A DNA stretch of 45,844 bases from Priapulus caudatus (Eukaryota; Priapulida; Priapulimorpha; Priapulimorphida; Priapulidae): the NCBI RefSeq assembly GCF_000485595.1, contig NW_014577245.1:369680-415523 (forward strand). Direction: 5' to 3'. Under the pieces are notes generated by a model that saw only the letters and a program-made list of their open reading frames with translations, made no database searches and had not been told where the DNA came from. This document shows positions 10,524 to 23,344 of the stretch, piece by piece. How positions within the stretch are numbered: the first letter of the stretch is position 1; every line of letters starts with the position of its first letter. The translations under genes were made by a program, and so were the position numbers.

Positions 10524-11935
10524 AATAATCAGATGGCAAGATTCGCTTGGCACAAAACACCACGTTCAGCTGGCGAGAACTATATTAAGAACTGAGAAAT
10601 ACTATCAACATCTTCAGGTCAACCTATATTTGTTTTTTTTCTGTGTGTTTCAAGTAAACGCCAGCTAAAGGTTACATGCCCTAGAATCACAGTTTTAGAA
10701 AGCAGCTTGCGCGTGTGAAACTAGAAGTCACTTGCAAGTAACCTGTCACTTTACCCTACAACCTTTTAAAATTCAAGCCGATTGAGAGCGGTTTCTATGA
10801 AAAATATAGTTTAGATGCAATTGAAAGCGGAGAAATGTAGTCAAATATCGCGATCAAACAATCGCAATTCATATCATTTCGTTTGAAGTTTTATCGGACT
10901 CAATTATGACGAAATAAACACCTAATTACTGAAACTACTAATTAATTTAACATATTTGTACTCGGTATTAAATTCCAATCAATGCTACAAAGTGAATATC
11001 ATGCAGGTGATGCTGGTGTACGAAAAAAATAACATTGAATATTTATTATTCGAATCTTCATTATAATACATTGCGTATATCGTTACACTGTATTATACAT
11101 GCCGCGCAGGTCAGCCGTTGTAATCTATAAACCCACTCATTCGAATGAACACGTAATTGCGCAGTATTTGCCTAATGGCTCAAAACACTAGACCTATCCC
11201 GCCGACAAAGACAGGAGGTGAATATTCTGCGTCGCTAGATCTTCCGCTCGTATACGATTCACAGCAGTCAAAGCCCCGATGCGCTCCAGCCGAAGTCACG
11301 TACTATCTATACTACTAAAAATACGAACTTTGTCTATACTATGCATTCCGCAATTTATAAATTTTTAGTTATTTTTAATGCATTTTGCAACATGGACGTT
11401 GTTATCGTAACGCGCAATGTGTGTTGAGATTCTGCATTTCATCTTGCATATTCTGCGACAGCGCGCGTGTACGTGCACTGGCAGTGCGTTACGCCAGAAA
11501 TGGCTTCGCCTTTGATCTCAGCCGTTAGCTAGTAGCTCTATATAGTTATGCATACCTCTCTCGCTACCCCTAGGCCAATTCGCTCGCTAACACCGAAACA
11601 TGGCGTCTCTAAATTGTATTGTTTACTAATACACACACGTATTATATAATACGTATTATATAATTACAGCACACACGTACGCAAGGCGACAGGGAGCTAC
11701 GTCACAGAAGGAGCTGCATGTTCTCGAGATTCTGTGCTGTCGCAGCGTGTAGAGGCACTTACGGTAATTGGACGCCCTCGTCACGCTAATGTCCATCATC
11801 GCGCACCTGGTTAGCTCACTTAACTCCACCTAGATTATCATCAGGTACGTAGTTACGCAGTAACGACTGCAGGCGTGCGGGCAGCGTTCATCGTGAGATA
11901 GAGCTCGAGTGTCCTCGTCATCGGTATGAGGCTGT
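10520..11935. other. unannotated sequence
   Basis: No coding frame or array seen. TCTATACTACTAAAAATAC near 11306 recalls some Helitron 5' ends, but no proper 3' hairpin plus CTRR end was found, so I do not call one. A short CACTGGCAGTGCGTTACG motif near 11478 reappears in reverse orientation near 41010. Confidence 0.45.
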
Positions 11936-11952
11936 ACGTCTCTATCTCGCTT

Positions 11953-12008
<56 letters not shown>

Positions 12009-12027
12009 CTGTCACTCTCCCTCTCTC

Positions 12028-12058
<31 letters not shown>

Positions 12059-12145
12059 TTATGCCACTCTCTCTCTGTGTTCCCTCTCTCTCTGTGTCCC
12101 TCTCTCTCTCTTTCTGCCACTCTATCTGTCGCTCTCCCTGTCTGT
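11936..12145. repeat. CT microsatellite
   Basis: Long CT tract with scattered TTTCTGTCAC, CGCTC and TGTGTCC interruptions. It runs straight into a CTAT array and then a CATC array. The 720-codon frame beginning at 11926 is produced by these repeats and is not a gene. Confidence 0.95.
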
Positions 12146-12147
12146 CC

Positions 12148-12189
<42 letters not shown>

Positions 12190-12190
12190 A
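12146..12190. repeat. CTAT tetranucleotide array
   Basis: About eleven CTAT units leading into the CATC array. A CTAT array also precedes the second CATC array (23205-23335), so the two composite arrays share their order. Confidence 0.9.
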
Positions 12191-13318
12191 GCCATCCATG
12201 CCAGTCCCATCATCCATCCATCCAATCCAGCCATCCCATCCAATCCATCCATCCATCATCCATCCATCCAATCCATCCATCCATCCATCCATCCATCCAT
12301 CCATCCATCATCCATCCATCCCACTCCATCCATCCATGCCATCGATCATCCATCCATCCATCCCATCCATCACATCCAATCCATCCATCCAATCCATCCA
12401 TCCATCCATCCATCCATCCATCATCCATCCATCCATCCATCCATCCTATCCATCCATCCATCCATCATCCAATCCATCCATCCATCCATCCATCCATCCA
12501 TCCATCCATCCATCCTCCAATCCATCATCCATCCATCCATCGCATCCAGTCCATCCATCCATCCACTCCTCAATCCATCCATTTATCCATCGCATCCATC
12601 CATCCATCCATCCATCCACTCCATCATTTCCATTCGCCATCCGATCCCATCCATCCATCCATCCATCGCAGTCCCTCCATCCATCCATCCATCCACCCAT
12701 CATCCACACATCCATCCCATCATATCCCTCCATCCATCCCTCCACCATCACATTTCATCCATCCATCATCCATTCATCCCATTCTCATCCATGCATCCAT
12801 CAATTGCCATCCATCCATAATCCATCTATCCAACTATCTATCCATGCCATCCATCATCCATCCATCCATCCATCCATCCATCCATCATCCATCCATCCAG
12901 TCCATCACATCCATCCATCCATCCAATCCATCCATCCATCATCCATCCATCCATCCTATCCATCCATCCAATCCATCCCATCCATTCCAATCACCATCCA
13001 TTAACTCCATCCATCCATCCATTCATCCATCCATGCATCCATCCCATGCCATTCATCCATACATTCCATCTATCCATTATACCATGCCGATCCATGCATC
13101 CATGCCATCCATCCATCCATCCATCCACTCCATCCATCCATCCCATCCATCCATCCAAACCGATCCCCATCCATTCATCATCTATCCAATCCATCCATCC
13201 ATCCATCCATCCATCCATCCATCCATCCATCCATCCTCCATCCATCCAATCATCCATTCCATCCATCCATCCCATCGATATCATCCATCCATCCATCCAT
13301 CCAGTCCATCTGCATCCA
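12191..13318. repeat. CATC tetranucleotide array, copy 1
   Basis: About 1.1 kb of CATC (ATCC) units with irregular breaks. Several rare interruptions occur in the same order in the second array. They include CGCATCCAGTCCATCC (12540 and about 23770), CACTCCTCAAT (12565 and 23793), CATTCCAATCACCATCCA (about 12983 and 24195) and CCGATCCATGCATCCATGCC (13086 and 24287). The arrays are therefore copies of one ancestral array. Confidence 0.95.
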
Positions 13319-13351
13319 TCTATCTATCTCTCTACCCTTTCGCCTATTTCA

Positions 13352-13434
<83 letters not shown>

Positions 13435-13655
13435 GTCTCTCTCTCTCTCCTCTTTCTCTCTTTCTCTCTTCTCTCTCTCTCTCTTCTCTCTCTCTCTTCT
13501 CTCTCTCTCTCTTCTCTCTCTCTAATTTACTTCCGCTCTCCCTCTCTCTGTGTCTGTCTGTCTGTCTATCTGTGTCTGTCTAGTTCTCTCTCCCCCCTTC
13601 TGCATCATCCATCTTTCTTTCTTTCTCTCTCTCTCGCTCTCGGCTCTCCTCTCAT
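13319..13655. repeat. CT/CTGT pyrimidine-rich array
   Basis: CT tract with TTCTCT breaks, a short CTGT run near 13555 and TTTC words near 13615. Confidence 0.9.
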
Positions 13656-13723
13656 AATATATAATATAATATATATTATATATACTCTATTATATACACA
13701 TCATCGTATCATATATATATATA
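13656..13723. repeat. AT microsatellite at the 5' edge of block Q copy B
   Basis: TATAATATA and ATATATAT words. Homology with copies A and C begins at its right edge. Confidence 0.85.
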
Positions 13724-16700
13724 TTAGCTCACCATTTTTTTCTCCCTCCCCACCACGTTTTCGATCAATGTCCTGGATGGCTTATACTCATGCATTATTA
13801 CGCAATCACATGTCAGGCGAGATATTTGCACTTGATAATGGTCGCAAGCGTCCGGCACATCCACGCACGCGTCCGCACAGTCCAATCGCGCATTTCTCAC
13901 TATTTTCTACACCGCGACCCTGTATCACGTTTGTTCAATTTACTGATCCCGCTCGGCTTCCCTCCTGTTTTTTCTGCTCGCTCTGTTTATATATTCTGCG
14001 GGTGTACGGAATTAACCGGCAATTCGTAAGTTTATCGTTTCGTCGTCTGCTAATTGTCATGACAAAGCTAATCCACTGTTTTGAGTAGCTAGTTGCTACC
14101 GTTATCGCTGCCGCTCCTCGCAAACTTTCGATTCCAATGCATCCCCGCCCCTGAGTACTGCTGCATGGGATTATTCTTAAAACCACCTGTACTTGGACGA
14201 GCGAGAAAAGGCTATTGTCGAGCTACGACCCACTACTACATATTTCATGTCATTTTGCACAGAACGCCGCGCCATGTTACCAGCCAACTTTCCTGCGCAC
14301 TTCGTGAGCGGGAAACTCCCCTCCCCCTCTTTTTCTATTACTTCATCGCAAAGTATTTGACAATTTATTTAGTACCATTTTGCCACACGTGAACAAGGTG
14401 TTACACTCGCCAGCGGCAGTCTGAAAATATTTTCGCCCAACAACTCGTTCCAAATGCGAGATGACCAATTTTAGCGAACTGCTTTGCTACGAAATTGCAA
14501 GGAGCTGCCAAGTAGATGCTGGTGTATGGGTACCGGACAATAGATATATACAACACATTTTTATATGTTTGTATATATCTATGCTTGGACATTTCTGATT
14601 CAACGGAACAAGTGTGCCATCTATTTTAACACGTTTGCTGCAGTTTTGAAAAAACGACGCATGTATGCACGGGAATTGTTAGCGCATGATGCATGGAGTT
14701 TCTAGTACTAATATTGAAGCTATATATACACATAACATAAATACATATGTTATTGTTCAAATATTATATAATATATATATATAATACATATGTTTTGGTC
14801 ATATCTTTGTTTCTGGTATAAATGCAAATTGAAACGCGCGCGGTCGCCAAAAGCTAGGGATTGAGGTTTCATGGTCCAAACAGGCCTCCGCAAATTCAGA
14901 TGGCGGACTGGTAACGGGGTTTTGGCACGCAAGTGAGATCATGAAGCCCTTATAATACCCAGGCGCCACTGTGCGCGCATCACCGCTCTGTGACCACAGA
15001 CTAAGGCCTCGTATCCACCCATTAGTTTCAACAGATTTTATCAAGCGAGAATCCAGGAGGTATATGCCGATGGCAGTAATTACCGGCCATGGGCAAGATG
15101 AAACTTGGCAGTCCTGAATGGAAAACATCAGTGTGATCTTCGCGTCTGGAATTTTTTACGAATGGGCTCGCTGTACGCTGAGTACATACCCTGATGTTCA
15201 TGACTGGCTAGAACGAAACGAACGATACAATCTAGCCAACCTAGCTGATCGTTAAACACACGTTCACAATCGGCTCGAGTGCGAAGGCAAGGCCAGGGAA
15301 GCCTGTTTCAACAGAATTTAGAAACCTTTGAAGAACTTATGTCGCTAGAGCCGTTATCACGCGCTGTATCGCAACGAGGGCGTCCGCGAGTGTATGCGTG
15401 ACACGTGACCAGCGCATAGTGTGGATTACAGCTAGGATGTTAGGAATGGCCTACAGTTTAGGCAGCCGAATGTAAACTTTTTTCATCACGAATAGTTGCT
15501 TGACGTAAACTATAGAGATTATTTTTTCAGATAAACAAGCAAAACACGTATAGGGTTTGGGTTTGACGATTTGGCGGCTTCTTTGTTAGGTTAGTGTTAG
15601 GACTGGGTTATGCTGTTGGCGATTAGGCTGTTAGGGTAGTAGTTTAGCCTTAGCGTATAACCGTATTACGCCGTATGACTAAGGAATTTACCGCGCCTTC
15701 CCACCTCTTCGAAACTCGGCAGCAATTCTTGTCGGGACGAAAGCGGACGCAGCACCCCGAACCACTTTTTCCCGCCTTTCATTAAAATCCAAGCGACAAC
15801 GAGGCGGAATGGAATCGAGAGTCTTTTTAAGCCATTTTCACCACTCTCCCCTCAGGCATTAATATGATATTAGGTTCTGAATACAGGATTTCTAAATCAC
15901 TCAAACACGGCTTCACGGGGAAATCGTATTATCTTCCACTAAGACTGGTCATATATATTTTGCCTATGACGTATCACGGTCTCGGACTCTCGCTTGCTCT
16001 CACGCTTAAACGCTCATAAATGTTGTCGCCCTCGCTAAAATACCTGCCTCAAATAAAGTATCTCGATGTGATTTCGGACAAGATTTGGCAACATTTATAT
16101 TTGTTGCTTCCTGTTCGCATAATTATATATAGAAACTATTAAGGGTGTGTATGCAGCGGAGGTTGGCATTTTGCGCTATATGCCAACGATTCTTCCGTGT
16201 AGTTTGGGGTTGGAGTCTTATGAGAGCAAGAAGGTGTTTTGATGATTTGTTTTCTGATTTAATTGAGGCAATGTGAAGTACGCGCAAATGAATGTATTAA
16301 ACTGAATCCATATATGGCCCATTTTATTAAAAACAATGTAGTTGTAGATCCTAACACCCTAGAAATATGACTTTGTGCTTAATAATATTACATTGTATTT
16401 TTTAACTACTTTAACCTGCTTACATTGATTTATGATTTAAATTTTATTCACCTACAACTGTCAATATGCAAACGTAAAGCATATACAATCTGTTTGATAT
16501 GCATACACATTATCAGAATTTAGTTGTTGTTGGCCATCAACTCAATTTACAATTGGGTCTACTGAAGGGTTTACATAATAAGAAGTTTGATTTGTTATAA
16601 AAAGATTCAAATTTGGCGCGCAACTCAAATTAAGGCGTTAGTGCAGATTTTATAGACTAATTATAACACAACTAATTGGCACGTAAAGATCGATGTGGAA

Positions 16701-17945
16701 AAATTACAGCTATAGATAAATCTCTCAGCCAAGTAAATAGTTTGTTTCCATAAACTGTTTCGCAGAACTCATCTCTATCTTTTACTGACGGCTTACTGGA
16801 TGTAATTAGCGACTGATTCGTTAAAACCGATAGAAATCACAAGCCATGCGACAAAAAGATGGAGCCGCTGAATTTTCGTTGCCTCTAATTACAATGCGTC
16901 CATGAAAGTTGCCCAACCATTGACTAATAGTCTCCCGGAAACTAGCACGCGTATTTGATCTTTGCTAAAACAGGGATAGAGTTCTCACACGGGCCTTCAC
17001 TCCACCAATCTGTTGTCAACGGGCATCTATTGTCATCAGCACTCATGATTAATTCTATGCGCCTGACTAATTTTGTTATATTTTTCCATGGTCTTAATTT
17101 TTTCAGATGGAAAACCAGAACGCGCGGTCAATTTGTTGCAGGGCCGAAGCTGCGAGAGGGGGCAGCTTGGGCCCTAGATTTTAAACCCAAAATAATTTAA
17201 ACAAAAAATTATACTAAAAGAGAATTGTCGTAGTAAGAATGAAGGCTTGTAAATGTACTCAAAAGCTGTCTCAAATCCATCCTCCTGCGATATACATTTT
17301 CAAAATTATTCCATGTCGGCAATGACCCTAGGGGACCTCACACTGTTTTTCACACCCCTCTTTGAAATCCTGGATCCGCCACTGCCCCCTCAAGGAATTT
17401 GCCCCCGAACTCACACTACGGTCCCTGTTCTGGTATACATTTACATAATAAATAGCAGCATGAAATTAATATTCCGAATTTAATTCGAATCTTACTTAAT
17501 GGCCAGGCATTTATTGAAATGCGAAACTCCGCTTAACAACCTTTTCTCCTGTTCAACATTAATGTCGTCAAATTTCATTAAACCACTTTATTCAGACAAT
17601 CATCTACTCTACATAAAACTCTGTAATTGTAAATAACTGAACCAATATAAGAGGAAACCACTTGGAAAGAAAACAACTACGTATCAAAACCGCTTAAGAA
17701 CAACACGCGCACTGAATCTCATTACTAATTCATCGGAGGTGAGAAATAGTTAAGACTTCCGAGTTTCATATATATTAGAAGTATAACACTGACTACAATA
17801 GAGTAATAGAATAGGAGATAGATGAAGAGCATAGAGAAACTAGAGCAATATGTCCTACTTTAAGTAAAATTACAGGACAACAGCTACTGAAATTGTTAAG
17901 AATTGTGCCGCCTATTTCGCATATTAATTAGCCGGGTGTCTAATT
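13724..17945. repeat. block Q, copy B (indel-rich duplicate)
   Basis: Aligns in order with 2593-6580 of copy A. Nearly every 10 to 20 bases there is a one- to three-base insertion or deletion, with few true substitutions. An example is GGCCGCAGCGTCCGCACATC in A against GGTCGCAAGCGTCCGGCAC in B. Insertions predominate, as in raw long-read sequence. At diagnostic sites copy B agrees with copy C at 4338 and 4398 but with copy A at 3336. Short open frames here are not conserved with the other copies. Confidence 0.9.
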
Positions 17946-19675
17946 CTACACTGCCACGGGCACCTAACCCTAGCATATCTACCACACACAACGCCATATG
18001 TACCACGACCTTCAGCATATTACCACACAACGCACACGCGTACCACACCTAGCCAATATCTACCACCACACACCCACATGCGTACCAACCACCTAGCATA
18101 TCTACCCACACACACGCATAGTACCACAATCTAGCATATCTACCACACACACGCATATTGTACCACCACCTAGCATATCTCACCCCACCACACGCACACG
18201 TACCACGACTAGCATATCTCACCACACACACACACACAATGCGATACCCACACCGAGCACTATCTACCACCACACGTCATACGTACCACACCGGCATATC
18301 TACCACACACACACACACTGGTACCACACCCTAGCATATCTACCCACACACAATACGTACACACCTAGTATATCTACCACACACACAACGCATAGCGTAC
18401 CACAATCTCAGCATATCTACCACACACACACGCCATAGCCGTAACACATCTACAGCCTTACTCTACCACAGCGCACGCCATACGTACCACAACCTATGCA
18501 TATTACCACACAGCACACGCACACAATGGCGTACCACCACCTTAGCATATCTAACCAACACACACGCTATACCTACCACACCTAGTATAATCTACCACAC
18601 AACACACGCCATACTAACCACACCTGAGCATATCTACCACACACCACGCATACCGTAAACCAAAACTTAGCATATCTCACCACACACACGCCATACCTAC
18701 ACAGCCTAGCATAATCTACCCACACACACATACCTCCACACCTGAGCATATCGGACCACACAGCACCGCAGTACGTACCACTCTAGCCATTATCTAACAC
18801 ACACACGCATACGTTACCACACCTAGCATATCGACCACACCACACATACTGTACCACACCTAGCCATATCTACCACACACATAGCATACGCTACCACATC
18901 AAGCATTATCTACCACACACACGCATACCGTACCACACTAGCATATCTTACCACACACACACGCATACGTACCAGCACCTATGCATATCTACCACACAGG
19001 ACGCATTACGTTACCACATTTAGCCATAGCGGACCACACACACGCATACGTACCACATCTTAGCCATATTACCAACACACATCGCGCCACTACGTACCAC
19101 ACCTTAGCATAAATCTACCACACACCACGCATACCGTTACCACACCTAGCATTATTCACCACACACACACATACCGTACACATCACCATAGCTATCTACC
19201 ACACACACTGCATACGTACCACATCTAGCATATCTACCACCACACACGCATACGTACACACCCTCGCATATCCTACCACACATAACACGCATACGTAACC
19301 ACAACCTAGCATCATCTTACCACACACACACATCGTACACACACCTAGCATATCTACCACACCACATCACATACGTTACCACACCTAGCATACTCTACCA
19401 CACACACACCACGCATAATCGTACCACCACCTAGCATATCTACCACACACACACACACACACTACACACACACGACACACACACACACACAACACACGTA
19501 CGCTAACACCACACCTAGCATATCTCTACCACACACACACACACACAACACACACACACACACACCACACACACACCAACGATACGTACCCACACCTTTA
19601 GCCATATCTACCATCACACACGGCATTACATACACACCATAGCATATCTACCACACACACACGCGCATCCTATCA
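17946..19675. repeat. expanded minisatellite, roughly 45 units of about 37 bp
   Basis: Tandem units reading TAGCATATCTACCACACAC then ACGCATACGTACCACACC, each blurred by one- to three-base indels. Some units carry longer CA runs (19440-19580). Copy A has only two to three units of the same repeat at the equivalent place. Confidence 0.9.
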
Positions 19676-20199
19676 ACTAGCGGTAACGTGGCTAGTATAT
19701 CATGCTAACGAGAGCCCGGTAGAGGGGGCTACGAGGCGAGGAAAGACAACGCCCATCCGCGTGTCGTAAACACCTAACTGCGAAACAGTCACTTGCGTGA
19801 GTCCGGACTCGGAAGGGCCCGGCAATTAAAAGCTTCAAGCCGGCCTCCGAAGGAAACTGTACCCTAGAGTGCGAAACGAGTACCGGAGCGTCGCAGATAA
19901 TGCGCCTATAGGCTTCTGGCCACCGTACCCGAGCGGCCTCTTGCTTTAAATCAGGGACCGAACGCCGACACACCATGCTGTGCGGCGGCCGGCGGCGGCA
20001 GGTTGCGGACAGCGCGCTTTCAGTTTGGCTTCACAGCGAGCAGTGAACGGTCTATCAAGTGATCTTGAACTCAATGCGGATAAGTCCGTCGTGTTGACAC
20101 TTATCCAGCGAGAAGCGTGTTCGGCCTGTAACTATACTACACGTCAGCCGCGCGCGAACACCAAGCAGATATATCGAAACCTTTTTTTGTGATCAAGCC
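19676..20199. other. unannotated GC-rich sequence
   Basis: Unique-looking, GC-richer than its surroundings, with a GGC-rich stretch at 19982-20005. A 94-codon minus-strand frame (19692-19976) has no recognisable domain. Confidence 0.45.
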
Positions 20200-20697
20200 A
20201 CTGCAGTACGTCGATGTGTGTGTGTGCTGTGTGGTGCGTGCGTGGTGTGCGTGTGTGCATGCGCGCGCGCCGATAGTGGCATGGTGTTTGTGTTTGCGTG
20301 CTGTGTGTGCGTGCGTGCCGTCGCGTGCGTGCGTGGCCGGTGTGTGTGTGCGTGCACTTGTTGTGGTGTGTGCTGACTGATCGCAAATGTGTTGCGTGCG
20401 TGCGTGGGTGTGGTGTAGGTACATGTGGTGTGTTGTTTTGTGTTGTGTATGTGTATGTGGTATGTGTATGTGCATCGTGTGTGTGGCGGCGCATGTGTTG
20501 ACGGTATGTGTGTGCTGTGTGTGTGTATATTTGTGGTGGGTGTTTGATGTGTGTGGTGTAGCTGTCGTGTGTGTGTGTGTGATGTGTGTGTGTGTGTGTG
20601 TGCTGTGTGTGTATATATATATGTTTGTGTGTGTTGTGTGTGTGTATACTTATAATTATATGTGTGTACGTGTGTGTGTGGAATTTGTGTGTTGTTT

Positions 20698-20729
<32 letters not shown>

Positions 20730-20765
20730 TGTGTGTGTGTGTGTACGTGATGTGTGTGCTGCGGC
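20200..20765. repeat. TG-rich array, indel-rich copy
   Basis: Degenerate TGTG/TGCG tract. Its 3' part, with TATATATATG, TATAATTATATG and TACGTG landmarks at 20610-20680, corresponds to the cleaner array at 26555-26700. Confidence 0.9.
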
Positions 20766-20769
20766 GCGC

Positions 20770-22060
20770 GTGTGTGGCGCGTTGGGCGGTTGGAAAGTGG
20801 TGGGATGTAGAGGTATTAAATATATGAATCGGCATTGCTTTCTAGTTGCTTCCGCTTGCCTAGTAGTTATCGTCGCGAATTCCGTCTGTGGAACTCTCGA
20901 TATCTTTCGATCGAGACTGTGAAAACTATGCGTCTTCCCAGCCGTACTGGTTTCGATATGGATAAAATTACTTCCGGCAAGCAGTTCCTGTTATCTTATG
21001 ATCCTTTTGCTATATAATCTTTTGATCATTTATTTCCATTGCTATATAATCGACTAAACACCGACGAACGTTCACCGACTTAAAAACATATAATATGTAA
21101 CATAACCGATCGAGTTTCGATATGGACTAAAGTTACTTCCGACACACGTCGTTTAACTATTTATCTTCCTTTTTATATATCGAATATATCGCGCACGACA
21201 CTTCACAGACTTAAAAACAATATAATATATAAACAGAACGATCGAGGGGCACAGTGGGAACAACGAGCCGCCCAGCATGTATTCCAAAGAGATGAACAAA
21301 ATGGCAAATTAATAAAAAAAAAAGATGAGAGATGAGAAAAATAGTAGATAAATAGTACGGATGACAAGACGCAGGTAATATGAACCTGTTGTTTATTCTT
21401 GATTAGAGGGCAAATAATACGTTAAAATTATTAGCGACAGCGACTTTAGTGATACTGCAACGATTTGATGTTAACCTCGCCTTGAAGCGCCACTTGATTA
21501 GGACCGCTCAAACTAGAGGATATTACATATGCAAATGAGCTTCGGAGATTTGTTCATCGGTTGCATAATTTTAGTCCCGGAATCTAGTTTCAATCTCGAA
21601 GTGCTAGTTAGTACGTTTTGCATATTAAAATGAACAAGGGCGGGTTTTCTGCTATAGAGAAATGCGTTGCATCAGCGTTACAGTCAGTGGACTGTTGTTG
21701 ATTATTTTAACTCAGCTTTGCAGGCCTGCGACTCAATGTGTCCTGCATATATAATATATCATTTAGATTAGATGTAGCAAGTAATTACTGTGTTTAGGCC
21801 GCCTACTACGACTGCGTACTAGTTGTAATCAGGCGATTCAAATTTTTTTTAAACGTGCGTTTCGACACGCCTTAACTACATAACTTCGTGATAGTGTGAA
21901 TTCATTTTCAATATAGTGATGCGACGTAAATTGGTTGTCATATCCGTATAGGAGATGGAGCAATTTTTTGCATAGTTACAATGCACTTCTGGGAATATAG
22001 ATCAAAATGTCCGTACTATTTGATATCTACACTGGAGGTAAACATTGACCGGTAGAATGA
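20770..22060. repeat. block P, copy B (indel-rich duplicate)
   Basis: Aligns in order with 26718-27900, beginning GTGGTGGGATGTAGAGGTAT and ending in the TACACTGGAGGTAAACATTG motif that starts block Q in copies A and C. Differences are mostly short indels. The match fails at about 22055, where sequence turns into TATAG/AT repeats. Non-coding. It contains an ATGCAAAT octamer near 21530, as does the clean copy. Confidence 0.9.
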
Positions 22061-22120
22061 GTCGTTAATACATGACATATTATAGTATATAGTAGTATAT
22101 AATATAGGTTACGTGCGCGC
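22061..22120. repeat. AT/TATAG low-complexity tract
   Basis: TATTATAGTATATAGTAGTA-type words where the copy of block P ends, then GCGCGCGCC. Confidence 0.75.
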
Positions 22121-22127
22121 GCCGCGG

Positions 22128-22128
22128 G

Positions 22129-22172
<44 letters not shown>

Positions 22173-22275
22173 TGTGTGTGTGTGTTGTGTGTGCGTGAGT
22201 GGGTGTGTGTCGCGTGTGTGTGTGTACATGGTGTGTGCATGATGTGTGTGCGTTCGTGCGCGCGCGGTGCGTGTC
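22128..22275. repeat. TG microsatellite
   Basis: TG run with ATGTG, GCGTG and CGCG interruptions, ending in a CG-rich stretch. Confidence 0.95.
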
Positions 22276-22555
22276 TATCAATGTGGTTATTATTTACTTA
22301 TAGTGGAATGTGATTAGATTTGAGATATACTGGTTCAAATGTCCTTCACAATTAAATTTTCGCCCCATAATTCTCTGACGGAAGCCGATAGCTGTGGCGA
22401 GATTCGCATCGTGTACGTTGACGATTCATAACAATTATACCATACCATTCTTTCCTACGAGTTCAACGAAACATGGACTACTCTTGATACAAGGGGGGCG
22501 GTTGCTTACAGATTCCTACTTATAACAGCTTGGAAGCTAAGGTTAAATCAATGAT
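22276..22555. other. no recognisable feature
   Basis: Unique-looking sequence. No frame or repeat that I can support. Confidence 0.5.
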
Positions 22556-22795
22556 GATATCCTCCCACCAACCATCACCACCGCCACCGCCCGGCCGCGC
22601 CGCCGCCGCGCGCCGCCGCCGCCGCCCCCGCTGCCTGCCCGCCGCCGCCACCCACGAGCGCAGCCAACCACCGCCATCGCACCGCCACCGCCACCGCCGC
22701 TGGCCCGTCGCCGCCTCCAGCCGCCACCGCACCACCTCTTCCGCGCCACCGCCACCACCTCTCCGCCGCCGCCGCCGCCGCCGCGCCCGCTGACG
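22556..22795. repeat. CCG/CCA-rich trinucleotide tract
   Basis: Imperfect CCG, CCGCCA and GCCGCC repeat, about 240 bp, strongly GC-rich in otherwise AT-rich surroundings. Open frames of 71-112 codons on both strands encode only Arg/Pro/Ala/Gly runs and are by-products of the repeat. A CpG-rich promoter-like island is possible but no gene start follows. Confidence 0.85.
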
Positions 22796-23068
22796 AGCCG
22801 TAATGAAAGGTTAATGCCTCGCTGTGCGGCCGTTGTAGGCAGGTTAATAGGCATGTCCCGCGCCGCTACCGAACAAGTCAATTACGGCCCCCTCCTCCGA
22901 ACACTGCGCCCGTGATGTCATCAGTGACCGCGAGAGCTCATTACGGCGGACGGCCGGGGCTCCGGTGTAGCTGCGACCGGGCGCCTGTTACACAGCTACA
23001 ATGTGTGATCACCCCGGTTATACCGGTAGAGCGCGTAATGCATAGTATTATACATCATAGGATATAGG
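22796..23068. other. no recognisable feature
   Basis: GC-rich sequence grading into AT-rich; nothing supported. Confidence 0.45.
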
Positions 23069-23155
23069 CAGGAGTGTCATAATATAGACTATATATCTAT
23101 GTATCTATATATCTATATATTTATATATCTATATATCTATATAATGACACTCCTG
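23069..23155. mobile_element. CAGGAGTGT-family inverted-repeat element (87 bp)
   Basis: Left end CAGGAGTGTCATAATATAG (23069-23087) and right end 23137-23155 are reverse complements with one mismatch. The interior is a TATC/TATA simple repeat. The left end matches the orphan terminus at 9709-9730 over 22 bases. The outer nine bases are also the ends of the element at 25064-25114. No clear target-site duplication is seen. Confidence 0.65.
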
Positions 23156-23179
23156 ATAATATATATTATATATGTATGT

Positions 23180-23204
23180 NNNNNNNNNNNNNNNNNNNNN
23201 NNNN
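23180..23204. other. assembly gap of 25 N
   Basis: Exactly 25 undetermined bases between AT-rich sequence and a CTAT array. A fixed small number suggests a placeholder of unknown true size. Confidence 0.99.
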
Positions 23205-23338
23205 CATCTATCTATCATATCTATCTATCTATCTGATCTATCTATCTATCTAGATCGTATCGATCTATCTATCTACGTATCCGATCACCTATCTATCTAT
23301 CTATCCAGCTATCTATCAATCTATCTACATATCTAGGC
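23205..23338. repeat. CTAT/ATCT tetranucleotide array
   Basis: ATCT units with GATC and CGTATCC breaks, adjoining the gap and preceding the second CATC array. Confidence 0.9.
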
Positions 23339-23344
23339 TATAAT

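Noticed and set aside
11306-11532. Possible Helitron (TCTATACTACTAAAAATAC start, CTAG before T end)
   Set aside because: The only good hairpin is about 45 bases from the supposed CTAG end instead of close to it, and short matches to such ends are common in AT-rich DNA.
11926-14088. A 720-codon open frame
   Set aside because: It runs through CT, CTAT, CATC and AT repeats and then indel-rich block Q. The product is Ser/Leu then Ser/Ile/His/Pro repeats, and overlapping frames behave the same way.
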